Shown here: positions 52,798 to 61,690 of the stretch, one piece after another
Numbering within the stretch: the stretch's first letter is position 1
How the letters are laid out: the number at the start of each line of letters is the position of its first letter
From: an uncultured Lachnospiraceae bacterium
GTDB lineage: Bacteria > Bacillota > Clostridia > Lachnospirales > Lachnospiraceae
Assembly (NCBI GenBank): GCA_903789615.1
Contig: CAIFEV010000010.1
Span: forward strand, 8,566 to 72,565
DNA length: 64,000 bases
Direction of reading: 5' to 3'
Made by a program: the position numbers and the translations under genes
The notes under the pieces: model-generated
Seen by the model: only the letters and a program-made list of their open reading frames with translations
Told to the model about the DNA's origin: nothing
Database searches by the model: none

Positions 52798-52826
52798 ATA
52801 ATATGTCTTATGCGACATATTGTCAA
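52798..52826 (-). promoter_or_regulatory. Toxin-antitoxin promoter with palindromic operator
   Basis: On the minus strand TTGACA (52826-52821) and TATTAT (52803-52798) are 17 bp apart. The spacer is occupied by ATATGTC-N6-GACATAT (52801-52820), a perfect 7-bp inverted repeat. This is well placed for autorepression by the antitoxin. Confidence 0.8.
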
Positions 52827-53138
52827 TGGACTTACTGCGGAAGAGACGTTGGTATTGAAAAGATAAAATAAGTGCTTATCAGCACGCGATTATAAGAAAT
52901 TGAAGAGAAACGTGGATGAACAAGGTGATGATATGGAGAAAATACAGAATAAGAATACAACAAAAGAGTATCATCTCTGCCTGTAAAAAGCAACACCGGC
53001 AGTCGAAAACTGCATTTGACAGATCCCTGCATTTATTTTTTCTTTATCAAATCGACAGCAAATCTTTCCGACTTTCACAAAAGATGAAGATGCGCGACAA
53101 ATTTGAATCACAAATCGGGCGTATTGTATCTGACATAA

Positions 53139-53178
53139 GGATGAACAACAAAAGCGTTCCCCCCAAACGCGTTCATCC
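53139..53178 (+). other. Nested hairpin upstream of a free-standing terminator
   Basis: GGATGAAC (53139-53146) pairs exactly with GTTCATCC (53171-53178), and inside it GCGTT pairs with AACGC. With the terminator at 53211-53241 it may form the 3' part of a small RNA; no ORF with a ribosome site is seen from 52830 to here. Confidence 0.5.
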
Positions 53179-53210
53179 CGAACAAATTTCATACTTTCCC
53201 CCTCTTTTAA

Positions 53211-53241
53211 CCCCTGCCGGAAGAAGGCAGGGGCTTTTTTT
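53211..53241 (+). terminator. Orphan intrinsic terminator
   Basis: CCCCTGCC pairs with GGCAGGGG, followed by seven T. No plus-strand gene is recognised in the 380 bp before it, which suggests a small transcript. Confidence 0.85.
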
Positions 53242-53242
53242 G

Positions 53243-53441
53243 CGCATAAGCCAGCACCGGTGCATGGCGGTTTTGCGTGCTTGCACGCAAAAATGCGCCG
53301 GCACCGGGTGCGGCAACGGAAAACCGCATGGAGCCGTGCGGAGCATGGCTGGAATGCGGTTTTCCGTTAGCGGCGCGAAGAGCTGCCGCAAGGCAGCGCA
53401 GCGACGCGTGGCTTATGCGCTTATAAAGCCAGCACCGGTGC
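53243..53441. repeat. Nested palindromic element with closing stem and three internal hairpins
   Basis: GCGCATAAGCCA (53243-53254) is the exact reverse complement of TGGCTTATGCGC (53409-53420). Inside are TTTTGCGTGC/GCACGCAAAA, a perfect 15-bp pair AACGGAAAACCGCAT/ATGCGGTTTTCCGTT, and GCTGCC/GGCAGC. AAGCCAGCACCGGTGC occurs at both ends (53248 and 53426) as a direct repeat. It may be a nonautonomous mobile element or a structured leader of the Crp/Fnr gene. Confidence 0.7.
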
Positions 53442-53464
53442 CGGTAGTTTCGATCCGCGCTGTC

Positions 53465-53473
53465 TGTTATGAT
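53465..53473 (+). promoter_or_regulatory. Extended -10 of the Crp/Fnr gene
   Basis: TGTTATGAT matches an extended -10 and lies 23 bp before the start codon. No clear -35. Confidence 0.5.
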
Positions 53474-53495
53474 GGGGAAAAGGAGAGGCGGTTGT

Positions 53496-54164
53496 ATGGC
53501 AGACAGCAGACTTACAAAGCGGGAAATTGAGGTTATCGGACACTTCGGACAGGAGCTGGAGCTTGCGGCGGGGCAGATCGTGTACCGAAAGGGAAGCCCT
53601 TCCGAAAGCCTGTACTACATCAAGTCCGGACGTGTCCGGATTTTTGACGGGTTTTCATCCGGGCGGGAGGTCACGGTCGATGTGATCGAGACGGGGCACA
53701 TCTTCGGCGAGTCGGCATTTGCCGGGTGCGAGGAGGGAACGCCGCGGCCGATCAACGTGATGACGGTGACGGACACGGTGCTCATCCGCATGCCGGTATA
53801 CAGGCTGGCGGAGGCGGCCGCAAAAGATCCGCAGCTTTTACTGCATCTGCTGCAGCTGTGCTCGGACAGTATGGACCGGCTGACCAGGCGGCTGGAGGAA
53901 CAGTGCATGCTGGACCGCTACGGCAAGACGGCAAGTTATCTGCTGGATGTGACGGCCGTCCAGTCAAAGGAGAAGGGGACGCTTGACGGCAATGTCCCTT
54001 ACACGCACAGCCAGCTGGCCGTGGCGCTGGGACTGAACCGGACCACGGTGTCGGAGGTGCTGAAGTATTTTGACCGGAAGCGCTGGATCTTCTGCGGTTA
54101 CGGGAAGGTACAGGTGACCGACAGGGCAGGGCTGGAGGCATTTGTCAGGGGGCAAATGCCGTAA
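53496..54164 (+). CDS. Crp/Fnr-family transcriptional regulator
   Basis: The 222-aa protein has an N-terminal cyclic-nucleotide-binding-like beta barrel (IVYRKGSPSESLYYIKSGRVRI; ETGHIFGESAFAG) and a C-terminal winged helix (HSQLAVALGLNRTTVSEVLKYF). The arginine that contacts cAMP phosphate in CRP is not evident, and no Cys cluster for Fe-S is seen, so the effector is unknown. ATG 53496 follows AAAGGAGAGGCGG. It precedes a dehydrogenase/aminotransferase pair that it may control; CCGGA-N6-TCCGG lies between them. Confidence 0.85.
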   Translation: MADSRLTKREIEVIGHFGQELELAAGQIVYRKGSPSESLYYIKSGRVRIFDGFSSGREVTVDVIETGHIFGESAFAGCEEGTPRPINVMTVTDTVLIRMPVYRLAEAAAKDPQLLLHLLQLCSDSMDRLTRRLEEQCMLDRYGKTASYLLDVTAVQSKEKGTLDGNVPYTHSQLAVALGLNRTTVSEVLKYFDRKRWIFCGYGKVQVTDRAGLEAFVRGQMP

Positions 54165-54251
54165 ATCCGACAATTTCCGGATTCCGGATGACTCTCCGGA
54201 TTTAAAGTGATAAAGTAGCAGCAAAAGCAGGAGAGCCGGAAGGGAGGAGCA

Positions 54252-55253
54252 ATGCGGATTCTTGTAATAGGAAAAGAGGGGAGGCTGCAGTCCCACGCCA
54301 ACCCGGAGGTGTACGCGAAACACACATACACGTATGTGCCGCTCGGAACACCGGACGAGGAGATTCTTGCGGCCGGCGGTGACGCGGATATCATCGTCGT
54401 GGATGCGATCGGAAAGGTCAGCGGAAAGGTGATTGACGGCATGCCGAATCTGAAGATGATTCACTCGGAGGGCGTCGGCTATCAGGGAGTCGACGTGAAG
54501 GCGGCCACAAGGCGCGGCATTGCTGTCTGCAACTGCAAGGGCATGAATTCTTCAGCTGTCGCGGAGCAGGCACTTCTGCTGATGCTCGGCTGTGTGAAGC
54601 ATGTCATTCACGATGACAGAGAGTTTCGGCAGGGCCGCCAGATTCAGGTAAAAGAAGCGTATTTTCTGACGGGACTTAAGGAGCTTGCAGACTGTCAGGT
54701 CGGCCTTATAGGCCTGGGCGACATCGGACAGGCGACGGCCAGACTGCTTGGTGCGTTTGGCTGCCGAGTTGTATACACCAGCCGTCACAGGAGAAGCGAA
54801 GAACTGGAGAAGGCCCTCGGCGTGTCCTATATGCCGATGGATGAGCTGCTGGCGTCATCGGACATCGTGAGCCTGCACGTGGCGGTGGCACCGGAGACCG
54901 TCCACATGGCGGACGATGCATTTTTTGAGAAAATGAAGGCTGGATCGTATCTGATCAACACGTCCCGCGGCGAGCTTGTCGACACGGATGCGCTCGGGCG
55001 TGCGATTTTGTCCGGAAAAATCGCGGGAGCCGGGCTTGACTGTGTGGACGGAGAACCGGTCACGGCGGACAATGCCATCTTCAGACAGAAGGAAGAGGTG
55101 CTGGACAAGATCGTGTTCAGCTGTCATATCGGCGGGATCACGACATCTTCCATGAAACGGGGATACACCATGATCTGGGACGACATCAGTAAAGTGGAGA
55201 ACGGCGAAAAGCCGGGTCACATCTGCAACAGGGAGGTACTGGGGAATGATTAA
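54252..55253 (+). CDS. D-2-hydroxyacid dehydrogenase family protein
   Basis: The 333-aa NAD-dependent dehydrogenase has GLIGLGDIGQATARLLGAFG (Rossmann GxGxxG, about residue 150), NTSRGELVDTDAL (substrate/NAD Arg) and CHIGGIT with the catalytic His. It would interconvert a 2-oxoacid and a D-2-hydroxyacid, or act on phosphoglycerate-like substrates. ATG 54252 follows AGGGAGGAGCA. Its stop overlaps the aminotransferase start by 8 bp, so both likely act on the same 2-oxoacid. Confidence 0.85.
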   Translation: MRILVIGKEGRLQSHANPEVYAKHTYTYVPLGTPDEEILAAGGDADIIVVDAIGKVSGKVIDGMPNLKMIHSEGVGYQGVDVKAATRRGIAVCNCKGMNSSAVAEQALLLMLGCVKHVIHDDREFRQGRQIQVKEAYFLTGLKELADCQVGLIGLGDIGQATARLLGAFGCRVVYTSRHRRSEELEKALGVSYMPMDELLASSDIVSLHVAVAPETVHMADDAFFEKMKAGSYLINTSRGELVDTDALGRAILSGKIAGAGLDCVDGEPVTADNAIFRQKEEVLDKIVFSCHIGGITTSSMKRGYTMIWDDISKVENGEKPGHICNREVLGND

Positions 55254-56442
55254 TCAGTCGTATAAGGATATGCTTCAGGGAAAGTCGGTCATCCGGGAGC
55301 TCAGCGAGTATGCCACGGCGCGCGGCAAAGAGATCGGCTATGAGAACGTGTTTGACTATTCGCTGGGCAATCCGAGCGTGCCGTGTCCGCAGGATTACAC
55401 GGATGTGGTCATCGACATGTACCGGACAAAGCCGTCCGGTTATATTCACAGCTACAGTCCGTCACTGGGCATCGAGTCGGTGCGGCATGCGGTGGCAGAA
55501 AGCCTCAACCGGCGCTTTGGCATGAACTATGAGACGAAGCACATCTTCATGGCGATCGGCGCGGCGGGCGCCCTGGCGCATGCGTTCCGTCTGGTTACAC
55601 AGCCAGGTGATGAGATCATCGTGTTCGCGCCCTTCTTCCCGGAGTACCGGGAGTACATCCGCCGCACCGGCGCCATCATGCGCCTGGTACCAGCGGATAC
55701 GGGCAGCTTTCAGATCAACTTCGAAGAATTTGAGAAGGCACTGAATCCGAAGACCCAGGCGGTACTCATCAACACGCCGAACAATCCGTCCGGCATCGCC
55801 TACAGCACGGAGACGATTCAGAGACTGGCGGACATCCTGCGCGAAAAGCAGAAGGAATACGGTCACGACATTTTCCTGATCAGCGACGAGCCGTACCGGG
55901 AGATCGTGTTTGAGGGCGCCGACAGTCCGTATCCGGGCCGGTTCTATGACAACACACTGTCCTGCTATTCCTTTTCCAAGAGCCTGTCGCTGCCGGGAGA
56001 GCGCATCGGCTACATCGCCGTGAACCCGAAGGCGACCGACGCCGACATTCTGGCGGTCATCTGCGGTCAGATCAGCCGCGGCATCGGACACAACTGCCCG
56101 TCCTCGACGTCACAGCTGGCCGTGGCACAGGTGCTCGACAAGACCAGTGATCTCTCGGTTTACGAGACCAATATGAACATTCTTTACAAAGCGCTGAAGG
56201 AACTGGGCTTCACGGTGGTGAAACCGGGCGGTACATTTTACATTTTCCCGAAGGCGCTGGAGGACGACGCCGTCGCGTTCTGCATGAAGGCCAAAAAGTA
56301 CGACCTGATTCTGGTTCCTTCTGACAGCTTCGGTGTGCCGGGGTATTTTCGCATGGCGTACTGCATCGACACGGAAAAGGTAAAGCGCTCGATCCCGGTG
56401 CTGCGCCGCTTTGTGCGCGAACAGTACGGCGTAAACGGCTGA
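55246..56442 (+). CDS. Class I/II pyridoxal-phosphate aminotransferase
   Basis: The 398-aa fold-type I aminotransferase has NTPNNPSGIAYS (substrate/PLP Asn), LISDEPYREIVF, and SFSKSLSLPGERIGY with the PLP lysine near residue 246. The family includes aspartate- and aromatic-type enzymes; substrate cannot be set from sequence. Overlap with a 2-hydroxyacid dehydrogenase suggests a short amino acid fermentation route (amino acid to 2-oxoacid to hydroxyacid). Confidence 0.88.
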   Translation: MINQSYKDMLQGKSVIRELSEYATARGKEIGYENVFDYSLGNPSVPCPQDYTDVVIDMYRTKPSGYIHSYSPSLGIESVRHAVAESLNRRFGMNYETKHIFMAIGAAGALAHAFRLVTQPGDEIIVFAPFFPEYREYIRRTGAIMRLVPADTGSFQINFEEFEKALNPKTQAVLINTPNNPSGIAYSTETIQRLADILREKQKEYGHDIFLISDEPYREIVFEGADSPYPGRFYDNTLSCYSFSKSLSLPGERIGYIAVNPKATDADILAVICGQISRGIGHNCPSSTSQLAVAQVLDKTSDLSVYETNMNILYKALKELGFTVVKPGGTFYIFPKALEDDAVAFCMKAKKYDLILVPSDSFGVPGYFRMAYCIDTEKVKRSIPVLRRFVREQYGVNG

Positions 56443-56503
56443 GAGCCCGGGGCCCCGCACAAAAGCCGTGCGGTTTCTGATGTACAGGCCTCACAAAAAT
56501 GAC

Positions 56504-56548
56504 AGGCATCTTTCCTGACCAAATGTCCGGAAAGGTGCCTTTTATTTT
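56504..56548 (+). terminator. Intrinsic terminator of the dehydrogenase/aminotransferase operon
   Basis: AGGCATCTTTCC pairs with GGAAAGGTGCCT around a 13-nt loop, followed by TTTTATTTT. Confidence 0.88.
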
Positions 56549-56675
56549 ACAAAAACTTTAAATGAGGCCGGAAGCAGACTTTACATTGCCCCTGTATTGT
56601 TTAGTCGTGACCGGAAGAGAAACGGGCGAAAGACGAAACAGCCCGTGTACGGTACGATTTGGAGGACGAAAAGAA

Positions 56676-57602
56676 ATGTCAAGAGAAAAGGTACTCAGAG
56701 CAGCAGCACTACTTCTCACGGGAATTATGGCGGCAGGTGCCGCAGGCTGCGGCAGCAGCACGGGCAGCGCTGGCAGCACCACAACCACCACTAAGGCGGC
56801 TTCTGCGGCCAAGGTTTCTGGACAGATCACAGCGGCAGGATCTTCTGCACTGCTTCCGCTTGTTCAGGACGCTGCGGACGCATTCATGGCAGAGAATCCG
56901 GACTGCGTGATTTCCGTAAACGGCGGCGGTTCCGGGCAGGGCCTGAAGCAGGTGAGTGACGGCGCCGTAAACATCGGAAACTCGGATGTCTTTGCCGAGG
57001 ATAAGTTTGACGCAGGCGCCGCGGCAGAACTTGAGGATCATCAGGTCTGCACCGTGACCATGGCTCCGATTGTGAACAAGGACCTGGGCGTGACCAACCT
57101 TTCAACCGGTGATCTGGTGAAGATCTTCACCGGTGAGATCACGAACTGGAGCGAGGTGGGCGGCCCGAACGAGGACATCATGCTCATCACAAGGCCGTCG
57201 TCCTCCGGTACCCGCACACTGTTCAAGGAGTGGGCGATGAACGGAGCGGAGGAGTCTTCTTCCTCGGCGCTTGAGACGGACGATTCCGGCACACTGCTTC
57301 AAAACGTGTCGGACAACAAGAATGCCATCGGCTATGTGGCGCTTTCCTACCTGGTTAATAACAGCGGCGTCCAGGCCGTTTCGATCGACGGCGTGGCTCC
57401 GACACTGGAAAATACGTACAACGGTTCGTACAAAGTATGGGGTTACGAGCACATGTACACAAAGAAGGGCGCTGACAACACGGCGGCAGAGGCATTTATC
57501 AACTACATGATGGGTGACAGCTACTCGTCCAAGCTTGAGAGCATGGGATACGGCGTATCGTCCAAGATGACACAGAGCGCGATCGACTCTCATAACAAGT
57601 AA
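56676..57602 (+). CDS. pstS: Phosphate ABC transporter substrate-binding lipoprotein
   Basis: The 308-aa protein has a lipoprotein signal peptide ending GAAGC (Cys25), a short Thr/Ser/Ala linker, then the PstS fold: AGSSALLPLVQDAADAF, GGGSGQGLKQV (phosphate loop), GNSDVFA and RPSSSGTRTLF. ATG 56676 follows GGAGGACGAAAAGAA. First gene of the pst-pho operon. TTTACA at 56579 upstream may be part of a promoter or Pho box, but I cannot define it. Confidence 0.92.
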   Translation: MSREKVLRAAALLLTGIMAAGAAGCGSSTGSAGSTTTTTKAASAAKVSGQITAAGSSALLPLVQDAADAFMAENPDCVISVNGGGSGQGLKQVSDGAVNIGNSDVFAEDKFDAGAAAELEDHQVCTVTMAPIVNKDLGVTNLSTGDLVKIFTGEITNWSEVGGPNEDIMLITRPSSSGTRTLFKEWAMNGAEESSSSALETDDSGTLLQNVSDNKNAIGYVALSYLVNNSGVQAVSIDGVAPTLENTYNGSYKVWGYEHMYTKKGADNTAAEAFINYMMGDSYSSKLESMGYGVSSKMTQSAIDSHNK

Positions 57603-57628
57603 TCCGCCTGAAGAAATGCAGAACTCCC

Positions 57629-57677
57629 GGAACTCATTCTCCAATCGGTGCCACGCCGCCCGTGGGGAATGGGTTCC
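57629..57677 (+). terminator. Attenuator-like hairpin between pstS and pstC
   Basis: GGAACTCATTCTCC pairs with GGGGAATGGGTTCC, with CCACG/CGTGG inside. It has no long T-run, so it more likely stabilises the pstS message or attenuates transcription, giving more PstS than permease. Confidence 0.65.
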
Positions 57678-57715
57678 TTCTGCGTAAAGTTAGCCTAAGA
57701 GTAAGGAAGGTTCGG

Positions 57716-58621
57716 ATGAATAAATTCAAAAACGAATATGCCGGGCGGATTCTGGTCACCATCTGCGGCGGATTTCTGATTGTGCTGACTCTGATCATCG
57801 CGGTTTTCCTGATCGTGCGGGGATCGGTGACCTTCACACAGTTTCACCACTCCGTGGCGGAATTTCTGTTTTCTTCGGACTGGTCTCCGGAGGATTCGGC
57901 CGGAGTGTACGGCGGAGGCGTCGGGGCGGCCATTTACATTGTCGGATCGCTTCTGACCTGCGGTCTCGCGCTTCTCATCGCGGCTCCGTTCTCGATCGCG
58001 GCGGCGGTTTTCATAACGGAGATCGCGCCGGAACTGGGAACAAAGCTGTTCCAGCCGGCGGTTGAAATCTTCGTCGGAATTCCGTCTGTTGTATACGGCT
58101 GGGTCGGCATGACGGTTCTGGTGCCCTGGATCCGCGACACATTCCATGCTCCCATGGGTGGGTACTCGGTCCTTGCGGCCGGCATCGTCCTTGCAGTCAT
58201 GATCTTCCCGACCATCACAACCGTGGCGGCTGACAGCATCCGTTCTGTCTCCGACAACTACCGCAAGGCAGCGTACGGACTCGGATCCACCCGCTGGCAG
58301 ATGATCTGGCACATCAGCCTTCCGGCTGCCATGCCGGGAATTCTGACCGGTATCATCCTGGGGCTGGCAAGAGCTTTCGGCGAGGCGCTCGCGGTAGCCA
58401 TGGTCATCGGCAAGACCCGGGCGTTCCCGTCTGGTATCCTCTCGCCCACAAACAATCTGACGGCGGCCATCGCCTCGGATATGGGCAACTCGGCCAACGG
58501 CGGTGAGATGAACATGGCTCTCTGGTCCATGGCGCTGCTGCTGTTCCTGATCTCGATTGCCTGCATCCTCGTGATCCATCTGATTTCGGCGAGAGGTCAG
58601 AAAAAGATGTCGGGAAAGTAA
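57716..58621 (+). CDS. pstC: Phosphate ABC transporter permease PstC
   Basis: The 301-aa protein has about six transmembrane segments and the permease EAA-type loop LGSTRWQMIWHISLPAAMPGILTGIILGLARAFGEALA (split here for reading: LGSTRWQMIWHISLPAAMPG, then LARAFGEALA). ATG 57716 follows GTAAGGAAGGTTCGG. It partners PstA in the membrane. A 14-bp repeat stretch separates it from pstA. Confidence 0.92.
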   Translation: MNKFKNEYAGRILVTICGGFLIVLTLIIAVFLIVRGSVTFTQFHHSVAEFLFSSDWSPEDSAGVYGGGVGAAIYIVGSLLTCGLALLIAAPFSIAAAVFITEIAPELGTKLFQPAVEIFVGIPSVVYGWVGMTVLVPWIRDTFHAPMGGYSVLAAGIVLAVMIFPTITTVAADSIRSVSDNYRKAAYGLGSTRWQMIWHISLPAAMPGILTGIILGLARAFGEALAVAMVIGKTRAFPSGILSPTNNLTAAIASDMGNSANGGEMNMALWSMALLLFLISIACILVIHLISARGQKKMSGK

Positions 58622-58661
58622 AGCGGCTTCAATAGCGGCTTCTATTTAGCGGCTTCTATTT
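58622..58661 (+). repeat. Short tandem repeat between pstC and pstA
   Basis: AGCGGCTTCAAT is followed by two identical 14-bp copies AGCGGCTTCTATTT (58634-58647, 58648-58661), ending just before the pstA ribosome site GAGGAAAA. Confidence 0.85.
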
Positions 58662-58674
58662 AGAGGAAAATTCT

Positions 58675-59571
58675 ATGAATGAAGATTCAATGAAACGGAT
58701 CCGGAAGGCGAAGGGAGTCAACCGATTCATGACGGGGCTCCTGTATGCGGTCGGCGGTTCCTTTCTGGTGCTTCTGATCGTCCTGGCCGGATATATCATC
58801 ATCTCGGGAATCCGGGACCTGAAGCCGGAGTATCTTTCCTATACGAACCAGGGAATCGGCAATCAGTTCTTCAACACGATCTACCTGGTATTCTGGTCCC
58901 TGCTTATCAGCGTGCCGATCGGCGTGGGAGCCGGTGTCTACATGGCGGAGTACGCGGGTGACAACAAGTTCACGAAAGCGCTTCGCGTCAGCATGGAGGC
59001 GCTCTCCTCTCTTCCTTCCATCGTGGTCGGTCTGTTCGGATACCTGGTGTTTATCCTGACGTTCGGCTTTCAGTGGAATCTGCTGGCCGGCGCGCTGGCG
59101 GTCAGCATTCTGAACCTGCCGTCGATCACAACGACGACCGAGGACGCGCTCCGATCGCTTCCTAAAAGCTACAAGCAGGGCAGTATGGCACTTGGCGCGA
59201 CGCACTGGAAGGCAATCACCACGGTACTTCTTCCGGCGGCGCTTCCCCGCATCATCACCGGAGTTATCCTGGCGGCAGGACGAGGCTTCGGCGAGGCGGC
59301 CGCGCTTCTGTACACATCCGGACAGAGTACGGTACTCAACTGGCACAACTGGAATCTGACGTCCATCACCTGCCCGCTGAATCCCATGCGGTCCGGTGAA
59401 ACGCTGGCACTCCACATCTGGGTTTTGAGAACGGAAGGCGCCCTGCACGCCAACTCCACGGAAATCGCCAATGTCGCGGCTATGATCCTGGTTCTCATGA
59501 CGCTGGGATTCAGCATCACGGCCAGAATCCTCACGTGGCGCATCAATAAAAAGTCAACCGGTGAGAAATGA
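58675..59571 (+). CDS. pstA: Phosphate ABC transporter permease PstA
   Basis: The 298-aa integral membrane protein has an initial helix [32 protein letters not shown] and the loop [20 protein letters not shown] followed by [10 protein letters not shown]. It forms the translocation pore with PstC. ATG 58675 follows GAGGAAAATTCT. The gene ends 16 bp before pstB. Confidence 0.92.
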   Translation: MNEDSMKRIRKAKGVNRFMTGLLYAVGGSFLVLLIVLAGYIIISGIRDLKPEYLSYTNQGIGNQFFNTIYLVFWSLLISVPIGVGAGVYMAEYAGDNKFTKALRVSMEALSSLPSIVVGLFGYLVFILTFGFQWNLLAGALAVSILNLPSITTTTEDALRSLPKSYKQGSMALGATHWKAITTVLLPAALPRIITGVILAAGRGFGEAAALLYTSGQSTVLNWHNWNLTSITCPLNPMRSGETLALHIWVLRTEGALHANSTEIANVAAMILVLMTLGFSITARILTWRINKKSTGEK

Positions 59572-59587
59572 CAGAAGAGGAACAAAA

Positions 59588-60352
59588 GTGGAAAACGAAA
59601 CAAACTACAAATTTGTCGTGAACAATCTGAACCTGTGGTACGGGACGTTTCAGGCACTCAAGGGCATCAGTCTGAATATTGCAAAAAATGAGATCACGGC
59701 ACTCATCGGACCGTCCGGGTGCGGAAAATCTACCTTCCTGAAGACGCTCAACCGCATGAACGACCTCGAAAAAGGCGTGAAGATCACAGGCTCCGTGAAG
59801 CTTGACGGTGTGGACATCTACAAGGACATGGACGCCATCGAGCTGAGGCGCCGGGTCGGCATGGTATTCCAGCAGCCGAACCCGTTCCCGAAGTCGGTAT
59901 ATGACAACGTGGCATACGGGCCGCGCATCAACGGTGTGCGCAGCAAGGCAAAGCTCGACGAGATCGTGGAGACGAGCCTGAAACAGGCGGCGATCTGGGA
60001 CGAACTCAAGGACCGTCTGTACAAGAGCGCACTGGGGCTGTCCGGCGGCCAGCAGCAGAGACTCTGTATCGCGCGCACGCTGGCCGTGCACCCGGAGGTC
60101 ATCCTGATGGACGAGCCGACGAGCGCCCTGGACCCGATCTCCACGTCAAAGATCGAGGATCTGGCGGAGGAACTGAAAAAGAACTACACCATCGTCATTG
60201 TCACGCACAACATGCAGCAGGCGGTGCGTATCTCGGACAAGACCGCATTCTTCCTCCTGGGCGACATGGTCGAGTTCGGACAGACCGATCATCTTTTCTC
60301 GAAACCGAAAAGTCCGCAAACAGAGCGGTACATCACAGGGAGGTTTGGCTGA
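59588..60352 (+). CDS. pstB: Phosphate ABC transporter ATPase
   Basis: The 254-aa ABC ATPase has Walker [11 protein letters not shown]-loop [13 protein letters not shown] (characteristic of PstB), signature LSGGQQQR and Walker [17 protein letters not shown] 59588 follows AGAGGAACAAAA; a longer reading overlaps pstA. The stop overlaps the phoU start by one base. Confidence 0.94.
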   Translation: MENETNYKFVVNNLNLWYGTFQALKGISLNIAKNEITALIGPSGCGKSTFLKTLNRMNDLEKGVKITGSVKLDGVDIYKDMDAIELRRRVGMVFQQPNPFPKSVYDNVAYGPRINGVRSKAKLDEIVETSLKQAAIWDELKDRLYKSALGLSGGQQQRLCIARTLAVHPEVILMDEPTSALDPISTSKIEDLAEELKKNYTIVIVTHNMQQAVRISDKTAFFLLGDMVEFGQTDHLFSKPKSPQTERYITGRFG

Positions 60353-61002
60353 TGAGACTCAAATTCGACGAAGAACTGAACAATCTGAACCGGGAGATGA
60401 TCCTGATGGGCTCCATGTGCGAGGATGCCATTAACACCGCGATCTGCGCGCTCATCAAGGGCGATCCGGAAGGCCACAAGAATGTTTCCGCCATCGTGAC
60501 GGAGATCAGCCACAAGGAGCGCGAGATCGAGGACATGTGCCTGAAGCTTCTGATGCAGCAGCAGCCGGTCGCGACCGACCTGCGCACGATCTCCTCCGCC
60601 CTGAAGATGGTCTCGGACCTCGAGCGCATCGGCGACCAGTCCGACGACATCGCGGAGATCGTCTCCATGCAGAACGTCTCCGATGCCGATGACAAATATG
60701 AGATACTCGACCTCGGACAGGCCTCGAGCCGCATGGTGACCGGGGCGGTGGATGCATTTGTCAAGAGAGACGAAAAGGCGGCCAGAGCGGTCATCAAAGA
60801 GGATGACACAGTTGATGACTATTTTGATAAAATAAAGAAGGAGCTTGCAAAGAGCATCCAGACGGACGAGACAGGACTGGAGAAGACGCTGGACCTGCTG
60901 ATGATTTCGAAGTATTTCGAGCGTATCGGCGACCACGCTGTCAATATCGCCCAGTGGGTGATTTTTTCTGTCACCGGCATTCTGGAAGGAAATACAAAGT
61001 GA
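60352..61002 (+). CDS. phoU: Phosphate signalling protein PhoU
   Basis: The 216-aa all-helical protein is built of two three-helix repeats with PhoU-type E/DxxxD motifs (IGDQSDDIAE near residue 87; IGDHAVNIAQW near 193). It links the Pst transporter to the PhoR kinase and restrains the Pho response when phosphate is plentiful. The gene overlaps pstB (TGATG) and is followed by phoB after 7 bp. Confidence 0.92.
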   Translation: MRLKFDEELNNLNREMILMGSMCEDAINTAICALIKGDPEGHKNVSAIVTEISHKEREIEDMCLKLLMQQQPVATDLRTISSALKMVSDLERIGDQSDDIAEIVSMQNVSDADDKYEILDLGQASSRMVTGAVDAFVKRDEKAARAVIKEDDTVDDYFDKIKKELAKSIQTDETGLEKTLDLLMISKYFERIGDHAVNIAQWVIFSVTGILEGNTK

Positions 61003-61009
61003 GGCTGGC

Positions 61010-61690
61010 ATGATTTACTGTGTTGAGGATGACGAGGCCGCCGGCAATCTGGAGGCCTACGCACTGGAGACATCGGGATACGGGGTAGAGCTGTTTTCGG
61101 ACGGCAAGAGCTTCTTTCATGCGCTGGCAGGTGAGCGCCCGGAGCTGGTCCTGCTGGACATCATGCTTCCCGGAGACGACGGGATTACCATTCTGCGAAA
61201 ACTTAAGGGCGATCCGGTGAGCGCAGACATCCCCGTGATCATGACCACGGCAAAGGGGACGGAATTCGACAAGGTGCGGGGACTGGACCTCGGGGCGGAT
61301 GACTATCTGGTCAAGCCGTTCGGAATGATGGAGATGGTCTCGAGAGTGCGCGCGGTACTGCGGCGCACATCCGCGAAGACGGCGGAGGCGCCGGTGCTTG
61401 CCGCGGGCGGCGTCAGTGTCAACCGGACGGAGCACACGGTGACGGTGGACGGCGAGAAGGTGGACCTGACGCTCAAGGAATACGGCTTGCTGGAGCTGTT
61501 CATGGAGTACCCCGGCAGGGTGTTTGACCGGGAGACGCTGCTGGCCCGCGTCTGGAACTCGGAGTACACCGGCGATACGCGCACGGTGGATGTCCACATC
61601 GGGACCCTGCGCACAAAGCTGGGGCGGTACGGCGGTCTGATTCAGACCATCCGCGGCCTGGGCTACAAGCTGGAGGCTGACGCCTCATGA
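61010..61690 (+). CDS. phoB: Phosphate-regulon response regulator, OmpR/PhoB family
   Basis: The 226-aa protein has an N-terminal receiver with acidic pocket EDD (6-8), phosphoacceptor Asp50 (LLDIMLPG) and Lys102 (LVKPFG). The C-terminal OmpR-type winged helix has LTLKEYGLLELFMEYPG and TVDVHIGTLRTKLG. It most likely activates the pst operon under phosphate limitation. It overlaps phoR by 4 bp (ATGA). Confidence 0.9.
   Translation: MIYCVEDDEAAGNLEAYALETSGYGVELFSDGKSFFHALAGERPELVLLDIMLPGDDGITILRKLKGDPVSADIPVIMTTAKGTEFDKVRGLDLGADDYLVKPFGMMEMVSRVRAVLRRTSAKTAEAPVLAAGGVSVNRTEHTVTVDGEKVDLTLKEYGLLELFMEYPGRVFDRETLLARVWNSEYTGDTRTVDVHIGTLRTKLGRYGGLIQTIRGLGYKLEADAS

Noticed and set aside
52916-53530. 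204-codon plus-strand ORF
   Set aside because: It runs through a strong terminator and the palindromic element into the Crp/Fnr gene in another frame, with no domain.
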